From Gammaproteobacteria bacterium (GTDB taxonomy: Bacteria; Pseudomonadota; Gammaproteobacteria; GCA-002705445; GCA-002716945): a stretch of 64,000 bases of DNA. Positions 53,945 to 62,683 of the stretch are shown piece after piece. The notes beneath the pieces are model-generated. The model was given only the letters and a program-made list of their open reading frames with translations. It was not told the DNA's origin and made no database searches. The position numbers were made by a program, and so were the translations under genes. Every line of letters begins with the position of its first letter. Position 1 is the first letter of the stretch. The stretch spans positions 1 through 64,000 of the forward strand of contig PBCF01000003.1 of assembly GCA_002716945.1 (NCBI GenBank), given 5' to 3'.

Positions 53945-56720
53945 AGATACTTTAAATCTTCCAAGCACTAAATTCCCAATGAAAGGTAACCTTCCACAAA
54001 AAGAGCCTGAAATATTGCAGTTCTGGCAAGATATTAATTTGTATCAAGAAATAAGAAGTCATAGAAAGAAATCCAAAAAATTCTTATTGCATGATGGGCC
54101 TCCGTATGCTAATGGAGATATTCATATAGGGCATGCTGTTAATAAGATTTTGAAAGATATCGTTATTAAAAGTAAAACACTCTCAGGTTATGACTCACCA
54201 TATATACCAGGATGGGATTGTCATGGATTACCAATAGAATTAAATGTAGAAAAAAAATTTGGCAAATCAAAATTTAAAGACAATAAAAATGCTTTTAGAA
54301 AAACTTGTCGTGAATATGCGCAAAAACAAGTTGAAAAGCAAAAAATAGACTTTATTAGATTAGGAGTCTTAGGAGATTGGGATAATTATTATACAAGTAT
54401 GGATAAGAATTTTGAATCTTCAATTGTAAAAAGTCTTTCAGAAATTATAAAAAATAAGCACATATATTATGGGTCAAAACCAGTTCATTGGTGTATAGAG
54501 TCTGAATCTGCGCTGGCGGAAGCTGAAGTAGAATATAAAGATATTACTTCAAATGCAGTTTACGTAATGTTTAAGATATCTGATAAAGATTCAATAAAAA
54601 AGATTTTTAATATTAATGATATTGACGATTGTAATGCTGTCATATGGACAACTACGCCATGGACTTTACCAGCTAATCAAGCATTAGCGGTAGGTGCAGA
54701 TATAATGTATTCAATGGTTACCATGGAAGATAATTCTTTTATTATCGCAACAGATTTAATCGATAAAGTTACAACTAAAATAGGCGCTACAGATTACAAG
54801 ATTATAGGTAAAACCCTTGGAAAAGATCTTGTTGGTTTAATTGCTATGCATCCATTTTATGAAAAAGAAATACCAATAATTATAGCTAATCATGTAACAA
54901 CTGAAGATGGAACTGGTTTAGTTCATATAGCACCTGGTCATGGACAAGAAGATTATATTGCTGGCATTGAAAATAATCTTGATATATTCAACCCTGTTGA
55001 CGACAAAGGTAAATACATAAAGACATTAGAATTATTTGGTGGTTTATCAGTTAGAGAAGTTGATCCTCAAATAATTGATGTCTTAACAAAAAATAATAAA
55101 CTATTGTTCCAAGAAAAATATAATCATAGTTATCCACATTGTTGGAGATATAAAACTCCATTGATTTTCAGATCTACACCACAATGGTTCATAAGTATGG
55201 ATAATAATAATTTAAGAGAAAAAATTATAAAATCTCTATCAAATACAGAATGGCTACCAAGCTGGGGCTTAGAACGCATTGAAAACATGATTAAAAATAG
55301 ACCGGATTGGTGTATTTCTAGACAAAGATTTTGGGGTGTACCTATGCCTTTATTTATACATAAAGAGACAAAAAAGCTACACAGTAAAACAGATAATATT
55401 TTACAAAAAGCAGCTGAAATTATTCAATTATCTGGGATAGAGGGATGGTTTGATTATGATAAACAAAAATTATTAGGTTCAGATGCATCAGAATACGAGT
55501 TAACTTCTGATATTCTTGATGTATGGTTTGATTCTGGAGTAACACATATATGTGTGATGCGTGATAGAAATCTCGGAGATGTTGCGGATTTATACTTAGA
55601 AGGATCAGATCAACACAGAGGATGGTTTCAATCATCATTAATTACAGCATTAGCAACAACTGGCAAACCTCCATATAAATCGGTTTTAACTCATGGTTTT
55701 GTAGTAGATGCTGATGGGCAGAAAATGTCTAAATCTATTGGAAATATTATTTCACCACAAGATGTAATAAAGAAAAAAGGATCTGATATTTTACGTTTGT
55801 GGGTGGCTGCGACTGATTATACCAAAGAAATGAATATTTCAGATGATATTTTAAATCAAGTTTCAGAATCTTATAGAAGAATCAGAAATACTGCAAAGTT
55901 TCTGCTTTCTAATATAAATGATTTTGATATAAATAAAGATAAACTTGATTTAAATGATTTGCTCTTATTAGATAAATGGATTATACAAAAATCCATAAAT
56001 CTTCAAAAAAATATCATTGAAAATTACACCAAATATAAATTTCATCAAATTACCCAAGATATACAAAACTTTTGTACAGTTGAATTAGGTGGTTTCTACT
56101 TAGATATAATAAAAGATAGACTATATACAACAAAAAAATCTGGAACAATACGAAGATCTTGTCAAACAGCTTGTTATATAATTTTAGAAATGCTTTCAAC
56201 ATGGATAGCGCCACTCATTTCATTTACTGCTGAAGAAATCTATCAATCTATGAAATCTAAAGAAAATGATTCTATATTTCTTAAAGAATGGATAGATTAT
56301 AAAATAAATATGACTGAAGAAGAAATTGATATCTGTCATAAATTATTTCAAATTAGACACACAATTTCCAAAGAATTAGAAAGTTTAAGAAATAAAGGTG
56401 AAATTGGGTCGTCGTTAGATGCTGATGTAAAATTAATGGTAAATAAAAAATATTTCGATCTATTAAAAAATTATTCAAATGAATTAAAATTTATATTCAT
56501 AACATCAAATTGTTCATTAGATGAATTAACATCTACATCTGATGTAAATACTATCGATAATCTCAAATATAATATAATTGTGGAGAAGACTAGTCATCTC
56601 AAATGCGAAAGATGCTGGCATAGAAATGATACAGTAGGTTTCAATAATAAATATCCGGGTTTATGTGAAAGATGTTATGACAATATACATGGTGATGGAG
56701 AAGCTAGACAGCTTGGATAA
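53934..56720 (+). CDS. ileS: Isoleucyl-tRNA synthetase
   Basis: Charges tRNA-Ile and edits Val. The 928-residue protein carries HIGH in GPPYANGDIHIGHAVNK, the CP1 editing domain (TTPWTLPANQA), KMSKS as QKMSKSIGN, and a C-terminal zinc-finger domain (CERCWHRND...CERCYDN) typical of bacterial enzymes. No internal gaps. The lspA start codon overlaps its stop by one base. Confidence 0.97.
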   Translation: MNYKDTLNLPSTKFPMKGNLPQKEPEILQFWQDINLYQEIRSHRKKSKKFLLHDGPPYANGDIHIGHAVNKILKDIVIKSKTLSGYDSPYIPGWDCHGLPIELNVEKKFGKSKFKDNKNAFRKTCREYAQKQVEKQKIDFIRLGVLGDWDNYYTSMDKNFESSIVKSLSEIIKNKHIYYGSKPVHWCIESESALAEAEVEYKDITSNAVYVMFKISDKDSIKKIFNINDIDDCNAVIWTTTPWTLPANQALAVGADIMYSMVTMEDNSFIIATDLIDKVTTKIGATDYKIIGKTLGKDLVGLIAMHPFYEKEIPIIIANHVTTEDGTGLVHIAPGHGQEDYIAGIENNLDIFNPVDDKGKYIKTLELFGGLSVREVDPQIIDVLTKNNKLLFQEKYNHSYPHCWRYKTPLIFRSTPQWFISMDNNNLREKIIKSLSNTEWLPSWGLERIENMIKNRPDWCISRQRFWGVPMPLFIHKETKKLHSKTDNILQKAAEIIQLSGIEGWFDYDKQKLLGSDASEYELTSDILDVWFDSGVTHICVMRDRNLGDVADLYLEGSDQHRGWFQSSLITALATTGKPPYKSVLTHGFVVDADGQKMSKSIGNIISPQDVIKKKGSDILRLWVAATDYTKEMNISDDILNQVSESYRRIRNTAKFLLSNINDFDINKDKLDLNDLLLLDKWIIQKSINLQKNIIENYTKYKFHQITQDIQNFCTVELGGFYLDIIKDRLYTTKKSGTIRRSCQTACYIILEMLSTWIAPLISFTAEEIYQSMKSKENDSIFLKEWIDYKINMTEEEIDICHKLFQIRHTISKELESLRNKGEIGSSLDADVKLMVNKKYFDLLKNYSNELKFIFITSNCSLDELTSTSDVNTIDNLKYNIIVEKTSHLKCERCWHRNDTVGFNNKYPGLCERCYDNIHGDGEARQLG

Positions 56721-57187
56721 TGAAATTTCTTTCCCCAATAATAATTCTACTTATTATTATTTTTGATTTAATAACTAAAAATAAGATTGCTGACAATCTA
56801 AATGATGGGGTATATGTTATTAATAATTATTTAATTTTTAATAAAACCTTAAATAAGGGTATAGCTTTCAGTTTTTTGGAATCAGAATCTATATACATAA
56901 ATTATATGATTACTGTGCTTGTGAGTATAATCATTTTTGTATTAATTAATTATTTATATAAGAATTTTGCAAGCTTCAAGAAAATGGAAATATTGGCGTT
57001 AAGTATGATAATAGGTGGAGGATTATCTAATTTATTAGATAGAATATATGACAATTCCGTAATTGATTTCATTATTATTCATTATAAAGATATATTTTTT
57101 CCAGCAATATTCAACTTAGCTGATTTTTTTATATCGTTGGGTATTTTATTATTATTTTTAAATTACTATATTGTTAGAACTAAATGA
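56720..57187 (+). CDS. lspA: Lipoprotein signal peptidase
   Basis: A membrane aspartyl protease that removes lipoprotein signal peptides. The 155-residue product has four membrane segments and the two catalytic Asp motifs: GGLSNLLDRIYDNSVIDFI and FNLADFFISLG. It overlaps fkpB by four bases. Its position after ileS is conserved in gammaproteobacteria. Confidence 0.94.
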   Translation: MKFLSPIIILLIIIFDLITKNKIADNLNDGVYVINNYLIFNKTLNKGIAFSFLESESIYINYMITVLVSIIIFVLINYLYKNFASFKKMEILALSMIIGGGLSNLLDRIYDNSVIDFIIIHYKDIFFPAIFNLADFFISLGILLLFLNYYIVRTK

Positions 57188-57621
57188 TTAAATTCAATTC
57201 AAAAGTTAAAATGCACTACTCAATTGCTAATACAGATAAATTTGAATATGAAACCACATTTGAAAAAGATGCTATTACTTTCAATATAGGTGATGGAGTT
57301 ATTCCGCAGCGATTAGAAGCAATATTATATGGATTAAAAGAAGGTGATGAGCAGGAGTTATATTTAAAACCAATAGATGCTTTTGGTTTGCGTGATGAAA
57401 AAAACATACAAATCATTCCCATAGATAAGTTTTCAAATTCTTCTATGCTAAAAATTGGTAATGTAATTGAGTTTAATGCAGAGTATAAAAATGGAAAAAA
57501 TAATCTAGGACTTGGAACTATCTTAAAAATTGATGATAATAATGTAACATTAGATTTAAATCATCCTTTGGCGGGATTTGAAGTAATTTTTAAAGTAAAA
57601 ATTTTGAAAGTAGATGAATAA
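57184..57621 (+). CDS. fkpB: FKBP-type peptidyl-prolyl isomerase FkpB/SlpA
   Basis: A 145-residue SlyD-like protein: TFNIGDGVIPQRLEAILYGL corresponds to FKBP ligand-binding residues, followed by an insert-in-flap (QELYLKPIDAFGLRDEKNIQ) and VTLDLNHPLAGFEVIFKVKI. SlyD's metal-binding C-terminal tail is absent, so SlpA/FkpB fits best. It sits between lspA and ispH as in E. coli. Confidence 0.92.
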   Translation: MIKFNSKVKMHYSIANTDKFEYETTFEKDAITFNIGDGVIPQRLEAILYGLKEGDEQELYLKPIDAFGLRDEKNIQIIPIDKFSNSSMLKIGNVIEFNAEYKNGKNNLGLGTILKIDDNNVTLDLNHPLAGFEVIFKVKILKVDE

Positions 57622-58564
57622 AGAATTAGAAAACGTCAATTTAATTTTAGCCAACCCACGTGGTTTTTGTGCTGGTGTTGAAAGGGCAGTAGATATAGTA
57701 AACAGAGCGTTAACCTTATTTGATGAACCAATATATGTCAAACATGAAGTTGTTCATAATAAATATGTAATTCAAGATATGAAAAAAAGAGGGGTAACCT
57801 TTATAGAAGATATAGATGATGTCCCCAAAGGTTCAATATTGATATTTAGCGCGCATGGTGTATCAATTGATATAAAAAATAAAGCTGAAGAAAAAAAATT
57901 AAAAATTTTTGATGCCACATGTCCACTAGTTACAAAAGTACATATGGAAGTTCACAAATATGCATCTGAAAATAGGGATGTAATTTTAATTGGTCACAAA
58001 GGACATCCAGAGATTGAAGGAACCATGGGACAATATATCTCTCACACCGGGACAATATATCTAGTTGAAAATGAGAATCAAATTGATAATATTACTACAA
58101 AAAATAAAAAAATCGCCTATGTAACTCAAACTACTTTATCTGTAGATGACACTAAAAAAATCATAAATAAAATTAAAAAAAGATTTCCAAAAATTATTGG
58201 TCCTTCTAAAGATGACATATGTTATGCAACCCAAAATAGGCAAGATGCAGTAAAAGAAATACTCAAATCCTGTGACTGCCTAATCGTTGTCGGTTCTAAG
58301 AATAGTTCAAATTCAAGACGATTAACAGAATTAGCTGAAAAAAGAAATATACCAACATATCTAGTTGATAATAAATATGATCTTGAAATTAATAAAATCA
58401 AAAGAATGAATACTATTGGAATAACTGCAGGCGCATCAGCACCAGAAATATTAATTAATGAAATTCTTCAATATTTAGAAGACTTTGGAGCTTCAATAAC
58501 AAATTCTAATACTAAATTGATTCAAGAAAATATAACATTTACATTACCAAAAGAACTAAGATAG
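57614..58564 (+). CDS. ispH: 4-hydroxy-3-methylbut-2-enyl diphosphate reductase
   Basis: The last step of the MEP isoprenoid route. The 4Fe-4S cysteines are in NPRGFCAGVERAVDIV, DATCPLVTKVH and DDICYATQNRQ; the substrate-binding GITAGASAPE follows. The 316-residue length is typical. It ends the murJ operon; its stop is seven bases from the convergent dsrR stop, with no terminator between. Confidence 0.96.
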   Translation: MNKELENVNLILANPRGFCAGVERAVDIVNRALTLFDEPIYVKHEVVHNKYVIQDMKKRGVTFIEDIDDVPKGSILIFSAHGVSIDIKNKAEEKKLKIFDATCPLVTKVHMEVHKYASENRDVILIGHKGHPEIEGTMGQYISHTGTIYLVENENQIDNITTKNKKIAYVTQTTLSVDDTKKIINKIKKRFPKIIGPSKDDICYATQNRQDAVKEILKSCDCLIVVGSKNSSNSRRLTELAEKRNIPTYLVDNKYDLEINKIKRMNTIGITAGASAPEILINEILQYLEDFGASITNSNTKLIQENITFTLPKELR

Positions 58565-58571
58565 AAAAAAA

Positions 58572-58925
58572 CTATAAATCATGAGTAGTGTTGTTATCTA
58601 AATTTTTATCTGATGGAGAATAATTTGGATCATTTGGGTTGATGAAAATAAATTGAAAATTATTTTTTTCTAGTTCTACATAATCAAGTACACAATTTTT
58701 TAAATGCATCATAGAGTCTGGTGATATGATTATTTCTATATTGTGTATCTTAAGTCTTAAATCTTCTTCTTTGGATTGATCAAAACCCATTAGATAATTA
58801 AATTTACCAGAAGAATCAACACTGACTCCAATTCTTAAAGGCCAGTTTTCTGAATTACTATCCTTAGCAGATTTCAAAATCTGTTCACAAGCATTATCAC
58901 TTATATCAAAAATTTTTTTATTCAT
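58572..58925 (-). CDS. dsrR: DsrR, A-type carrier-like protein without cluster cysteines
   Basis: A 117-residue member of the IscA/ErpA fold. The fold segments are kept (ENWPLRIGVSVDSSGKFNY, SPDSMMHLKNCVLDYV), but the three cluster-binding cysteines are absent: GxCSG becomes DSSGKFNY and the C-terminal CGCG is missing. This is what is known for DsrR of Allochromatium, where it affects expression or stability of Dsr proteins. It overlaps dsrN by eight bases. dsrS is not present. Confidence 0.85.
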   Translation of the reverse strand: MNKKIFDISDNACEQILKSAKDSNSENWPLRIGVSVDSSGKFNYLMGFDQSKEEDLRLKIHNIEIIISPDSMMHLKNCVLDYVELEKNNFQFIFINPNDPNYSPSDKNLDNNTTHDL

Positions 58926-60288
58926 TGTTTCTCTGGTTGAAGATAAAAGTCAGAAAATTTTTTATCCATAATGACTGTCTTGTATCTCTCATATGACTAT
59001 AGGTAGCAATTAAATTTTTATATAAAAGACCATCAGACTTACCATTAATCCCATGTCCTCTCTTAACATTATATGCAAACTTGTATTTTTTTTTAGCAAA
59101 TTTAATATCAGAATAATGAAATTCATGTGCATTAATATTTTTCTTACTTATTGGCCATAAATGGTTATTTGTACAATTTAATACAACATATCCTCTCCCA
59201 ATAGGTTTTGCAAACATATTGATTTTTGCATCTATTATTCCAACCATAGGATAGTTTGACTTTTGATAGTTAATATTTTTACATAAATACATTAATCCTC
59301 CACATTCAGCATAAACCGGCCTACCATCATCAATAAAAGCATGTATATCATTCATCAGTGATTTATTTTTAGAGATTTTACTTGCAACAGTTTCGGGAAA
59401 ACCACCACCAATAAAGAGGGCATCTACATTAGGTAATTTTTTATCTAACAAAGTATTAAAAAATTTAACAGATACACCATAATTTCTTATTTTCTCAATA
59501 TCATCTGGATAATAGAATCCAAAAGCATTATCTAATGCTACACCCAAAGTAATTCCACTAAATTTTTTTGTATTGATGTAAATTTTTGAAATACTATTCT
59601 TTAATTTTTTCTTTGGATCTGGCCTTAGAATTTTTTTTATATCTACAGAGTTTTTTATAATTTTTGTTATTTTAGTAATAATTTTTTTTGATTTATTATT
59701 TTGAAACGCCGGCTCTAAACCTAAGTGTCTTTCTATAATAGTTAATTCTTTATTTTTATGTATGGACCCAATCACATCGAAATCAGTATATTCCTTAATT
59801 GCATTAATTGCTTTATTCTCATGTCTATCTCCAGCTATATTGTTTAAAACAACACCGTGATATTTGATTTTCTTATCAAAAATTTTATAACCTTGTAATA
59901 AAGGAGCTATACCTCTTGTTGTACCAATACAATCAATGATTAATATTACTGATAAATTTAATAACTTTGCTAATTGCGCATTACTGTCTTTGCCAGAAAC
60001 GCTCAATCCATCAAATAGTCCTTTATTTCCCTCGGTTAATGCAAGGTTGGCATTAAATGTTTTTTCTTTAAATAATTTAAGTATTTCTGCTTCTGACATG
60101 GTAAAAAAATCTAAATTATAACAAAAAGTTTTGCTCGCTTGAGTAAGCCATAAAGGATCAATATAATCTGGACCTTTTTTAAATACAGCCACATTTTGGT
60201 TCAAATTAGCTGCTAGTCCAGTTAGACCTATTGTAAGTGTAGTTTTACCAGATGATTTTTTAGTTGATGAAACAAGATAAGAATTCAT
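58918..60288 (-). CDS. dsrN: DsrN, siroheme amidase (CbiA/CobB family)
   Basis: A 456-residue glutamine-dependent amidotransferase. The ATP domain begins SSTKKSSGKTTLTIGLTGLA, and the C-terminal glutaminase has the nucleophile Cys in PVYAECGGLMYL. The fold matches cobyrinic acid a,c-diamide synthase, but its place between dsrP and dsrR identifies DsrN, which makes siro(heme) amide for dissimilatory sulfite reductase. No cobalamin genes are nearby to support a B12 role. Confidence 0.92.
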   Translation of the reverse strand: MNSYLVSSTKKSSGKTTLTIGLTGLAANLNQNVAVFKKGPDYIDPLWLTQASKTFCYNLDFFTMSEAEILKLFKEKTFNANLALTEGNKGLFDGLSVSGKDSNAQLAKLLNLSVILIIDCIGTTRGIAPLLQGYKIFDKKIKYHGVVLNNIAGDRHENKAINAIKEYTDFDVIGSIHKNKELTIIERHLGLEPAFQNNKSKKIITKITKIIKNSVDIKKILRPDPKKKLKNSISKIYINTKKFSGITLGVALDNAFGFYYPDDIEKIRNYGVSVKFFNTLLDKKLPNVDALFIGGGFPETVASKISKNKSLMNDIHAFIDDGRPVYAECGGLMYLCKNINYQKSNYPMVGIIDAKINMFAKPIGRGYVVLNCTNNHLWPISKKNINAHEFHYSDIKFAKKKYKFAYNVKRGHGINGKSDGLLYKNLIATYSHMRDTRQSLWIKNFLTFIFNQRNNE

Positions 60289-60293
60289 AATAA

Positions 60294-61460
60294 TTAATAT
60301 TTATTTTCATCAATAGGAATGAATTTAAGATTGGCTATAGCAGCAAGAATTATAAATAATGTTAATGCAATACTTCCTAGCCCTAGAGCAATTTCATATA
60401 GTGAAGGTGTATATGGATAAACTCCTGAATCATAAAAAGAGCTTTCTACAATCTCATGGTTAGGAAACATATTCAGTGGATATGCTTGACCTCCAATAAT
60501 TATTACCCAGATACCTATAAAACCACCAACAATTACTAATAACGATGAAATAGACATATTTTTATTAGATAAAACTAAAATTGGAATTATAATGCCCAAC
60601 AAAATCTGTCCAAGCCAAAATAAGAATGTGTAAATGCCTCCATTAAATAAAATAAATAACTCATAATCGATGTGTTTTGAAATGTATATATTTGTGAGAT
60701 GATATAATATTAAAAAATACAGATTTATATAAAGAAATATTCTTAAGAGCTTTATGAAATTTTGAGTAATTTCTAAAGAAATTATCTTTTTATTTAATTT
60801 ACATATTAAATTATATAATAAATAATAAATTGCAGTTCCATATAAAAGCGACATAACAATGAATAAAGGGGCTAATATTGCAGTCGCATATGCTTCTCTT
60901 GCTATTAAAAAACCGAAAATAGAACCGGTACCAGTAGTTAAAACAATTCTCCAAATAAAAGCAAAAGTGCCTACTGCTTTTGAATGTTTTTTGACAGTAA
61001 AATCTAACATTGACCAAATATATATTACTAGTATTGCAAAAAACCCACTGTATAGAAAAATATTCCATGCAAATATTGATTTAAAATTATATACCGTCAT
61101 AGCTACCACTAAACGATCCGGTCTTCCTAGATCTAAAACTAGTATCAATAATCCGGAGATAAGAAATGCCACAGCGAAAAGAGCTGATAAAGGTGCCAGT
61201 GGTTTGAATAAGGTTTTATCAAAAACAGATGATAATGTTGCAGTATTCAAAACTCCAGATGATATAATAATTAACATTACTGCAAATACATGCGGCAACC
61301 CCCAAATTATTTGGTTATTCATTCCAGTAATATGATGGCCTTCTTCTTCCATTATATGGGCACTAAAAAATCCCACTAATATAAAAAGACCTAAAATCGA
61401 TAACAAAAACCAAAATAATTTTTGATTGATTTCAAGTTTTGACATTAAACTACTTCGCAT
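60294..61460 (-). CDS. dsrP: DsrP, NrfD-like membrane subunit
   Basis: The integral membrane, quinone-interacting subunit of the DsrMKJOP complex. The 388-residue protein has about ten membrane segments and NrfD-type sequence (LVLDLGRPDRLVVAMTVYNF, SGVYPYTPSLYEIALGLG). The start may be ATG 61460 or ATG 61445. It follows dsrO after a two-base gap. Confidence 0.92.
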   Translation of the reverse strand: MRSSLMSKLEINQKLFWFLLSILGLFILVGFFSAHIMEEEGHHITGMNNQIIWGLPHVFAVMLIIISSGVLNTATLSSVFDKTLFKPLAPLSALFAVAFLISGLLILVLDLGRPDRLVVAMTVYNFKSIFAWNIFLYSGFFAILVIYIWSMLDFTVKKHSKAVGTFAFIWRIVLTTGTGSIFGFLIAREAYATAILAPLFIVMSLLYGTAIYYLLYNLICKLNKKIISLEITQNFIKLLRIFLYINLYFLILYHLTNIYISKHIDYELFILFNGGIYTFLFWLGQILLGIIIPILVLSNKNMSISSLLVIVGGFIGIWVIIIGGQAYPLNMFPNHEIVESSFYDSGVYPYTPSLYEIALGLGSIALTLFIILAAIANLKFIPIDENKY

Positions 61461-61462
61461 TT

Positions 61463-62200
61463 TTAAAATCCAGTATAAGTAACTCTTTGATTGAGTTTTA
61501 AGTCTGCTCTTAATTTGATAGATGGTGATTGTTTTAAGCTTGTATTAACTCTACTTAATGGTTTTGCTAGGTCACCAAATGAGATTGCATGGTGTCCTTC
61601 TTTTATACACGCCTCTTCACAAGCTGTCATTTCCTTGCCCGAATCTAATCTACCAACACAAAAATTACAACTCTCAACACAGCCTTTGCCTCTTGGAGCG
61701 GTAGTTAGTTGTTGGGTTAAGTTTTCGTGCACAAATGATCTGGCTTTGAATGGGCATGCCATCATGCAATATCTGCATCCTATACACGTGTGTTGGTTAA
61801 CCATAACTATACCGTCAATACGTCTAAATGATGCTCCTGTAGGGCAAACATCACAACACGGTGGGTTCTCACAATGCTGGCATAACATAGGTAGGGTCGT
61901 AACTTTGTCTGTATTTATATCCTTTATTTTAATTTTTCTTATCCATTGTGGATCTGTTTTAGGTCTATTAAATCCATACAGTCCATTCTCTTCGTTGCAA
62001 GCATCTACGCAAGCAGTGCAGCCATCTGCACATTTAGCAGCATCAATATGCATAGCCCAACGGGTCTTATTGGATACTTTTTGTGATGGAGGTTTTGCCG
62101 CCAGTGTTTTATTGGATAAGGCAGGTATGATATATATAACAGCAGCAGCTGAAATAGATTTAATTAAAAACTGTCTTCTGCTATTCGATATACTGTTCAT
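61463..62200 (-). CDS. dsrO: DsrO, periplasmic iron-sulfur subunit
   Basis: A Tat-exported ferredoxin of the DsrMKJOP complex, 245 residues. The signal has SRRQFLIKSISAAA. Sixteen cysteines fall into four 4Fe-4S motifs: CADGCTACVDAC, CQHCENPPCCDVCP, CIGCRYCMMACP, and CVESCNFC with CEEAC. It probably passes electrons between the cytochrome DsrJ and DsrP. It overlaps dsrJ by 20 bases. Confidence 0.94.
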   Translation of the reverse strand: MNSISNSRRQFLIKSISAAAVIYIIPALSNKTLAAKPPSQKVSNKTRWAMHIDAAKCADGCTACVDACNEENGLYGFNRPKTDPQWIRKIKIKDINTDKVTTLPMLCQHCENPPCCDVCPTGASFRRIDGIVMVNQHTCIGCRYCMMACPFKARSFVHENLTQQLTTAPRGKGCVESCNFCVGRLDSGKEMTACEEACIKEGHHAISFGDLAKPLSRVNTSLKQSPSIKLRADLKLNQRVTYTGF

Positions 62201-62660
62201 GATATTTAATATGTGAATCTTTATTTAATTCTGAATGTATTTGAGAAACCATGCTTATTTTATTTATCTTGTTATATATAGATTTTTTGCTATATCTAGG
62301 TATAGTTGCATGACATGTAAAACAATCAATTTTTGTAGCTGTTTCAATATGACAAGTATAACAAAATTGACCTTCACTGTTTATAGGTATTGCTATTCCA
62401 TTAGAATCATAAGATACATGACAATCAATACAATTAGCCAAACTATGTTGTTTTGTTCTAATACCGTCAATGACAGTCAAATCTCTTTGATGATATAAAA
62501 ATTCAAAGTGTTTTTTTCTCATGACATCAGTGGGTTCTACGCATTGATTTAAATCGTCTGCTTTAGATTTTCCTTCATGATGTTTTTGATTGTCATGCGA
62601 AAATGAAATAGATGGGACAATCATTGCTAGTATTAAGATAGTTCTAACAACTGAAATCAA
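62181..62660 (-). CDS. dsrJ: DsrJ, triheme cytochrome c
   Basis: A periplasmic cytochrome of 159 residues with a signal sequence (about 1-20) and three CxxCH heme sites: CIDCH, CYTCH, CFTCH. That number matches DsrJ. The start is probably TTG 62660, seven bases from GGAG; the nearby ATG is in another frame. The hemes link to HemJ-dependent heme synthesis. Its partners DsrO and DsrP follow at once. Confidence 0.92.
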   Translation of the reverse strand: MISVVRTILILAMIVPSISFSHDNQKHHEGKSKADDLNQCVEPTDVMRKKHFEFLYHQRDLTVIDGIRTKQHSLANCIDCHVSYDSNGIAIPINSEGQFCYTCHIETATKIDCFTCHATIPRYSKKSIYNKINKISMVSQIHSELNKDSHIKYHEQYIE

Positions 62661-62683
62661 TCATTTTCTCCGACGTTTAAAAT

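Noticed and set aside
58918..60288. Cobalamin biosynthesis gene cobB/cbiA
   Set aside because: The fold fits, but its place between dsrP and dsrR identifies DsrN; no other B12 genes are present.
61491..62216. 241-residue + strand frame opposite dsrO
   Set aside because: dsrO on the minus strand has sixteen ordered cysteines, a Tat signal and operon context; the + frame has no domain and is its shadow.
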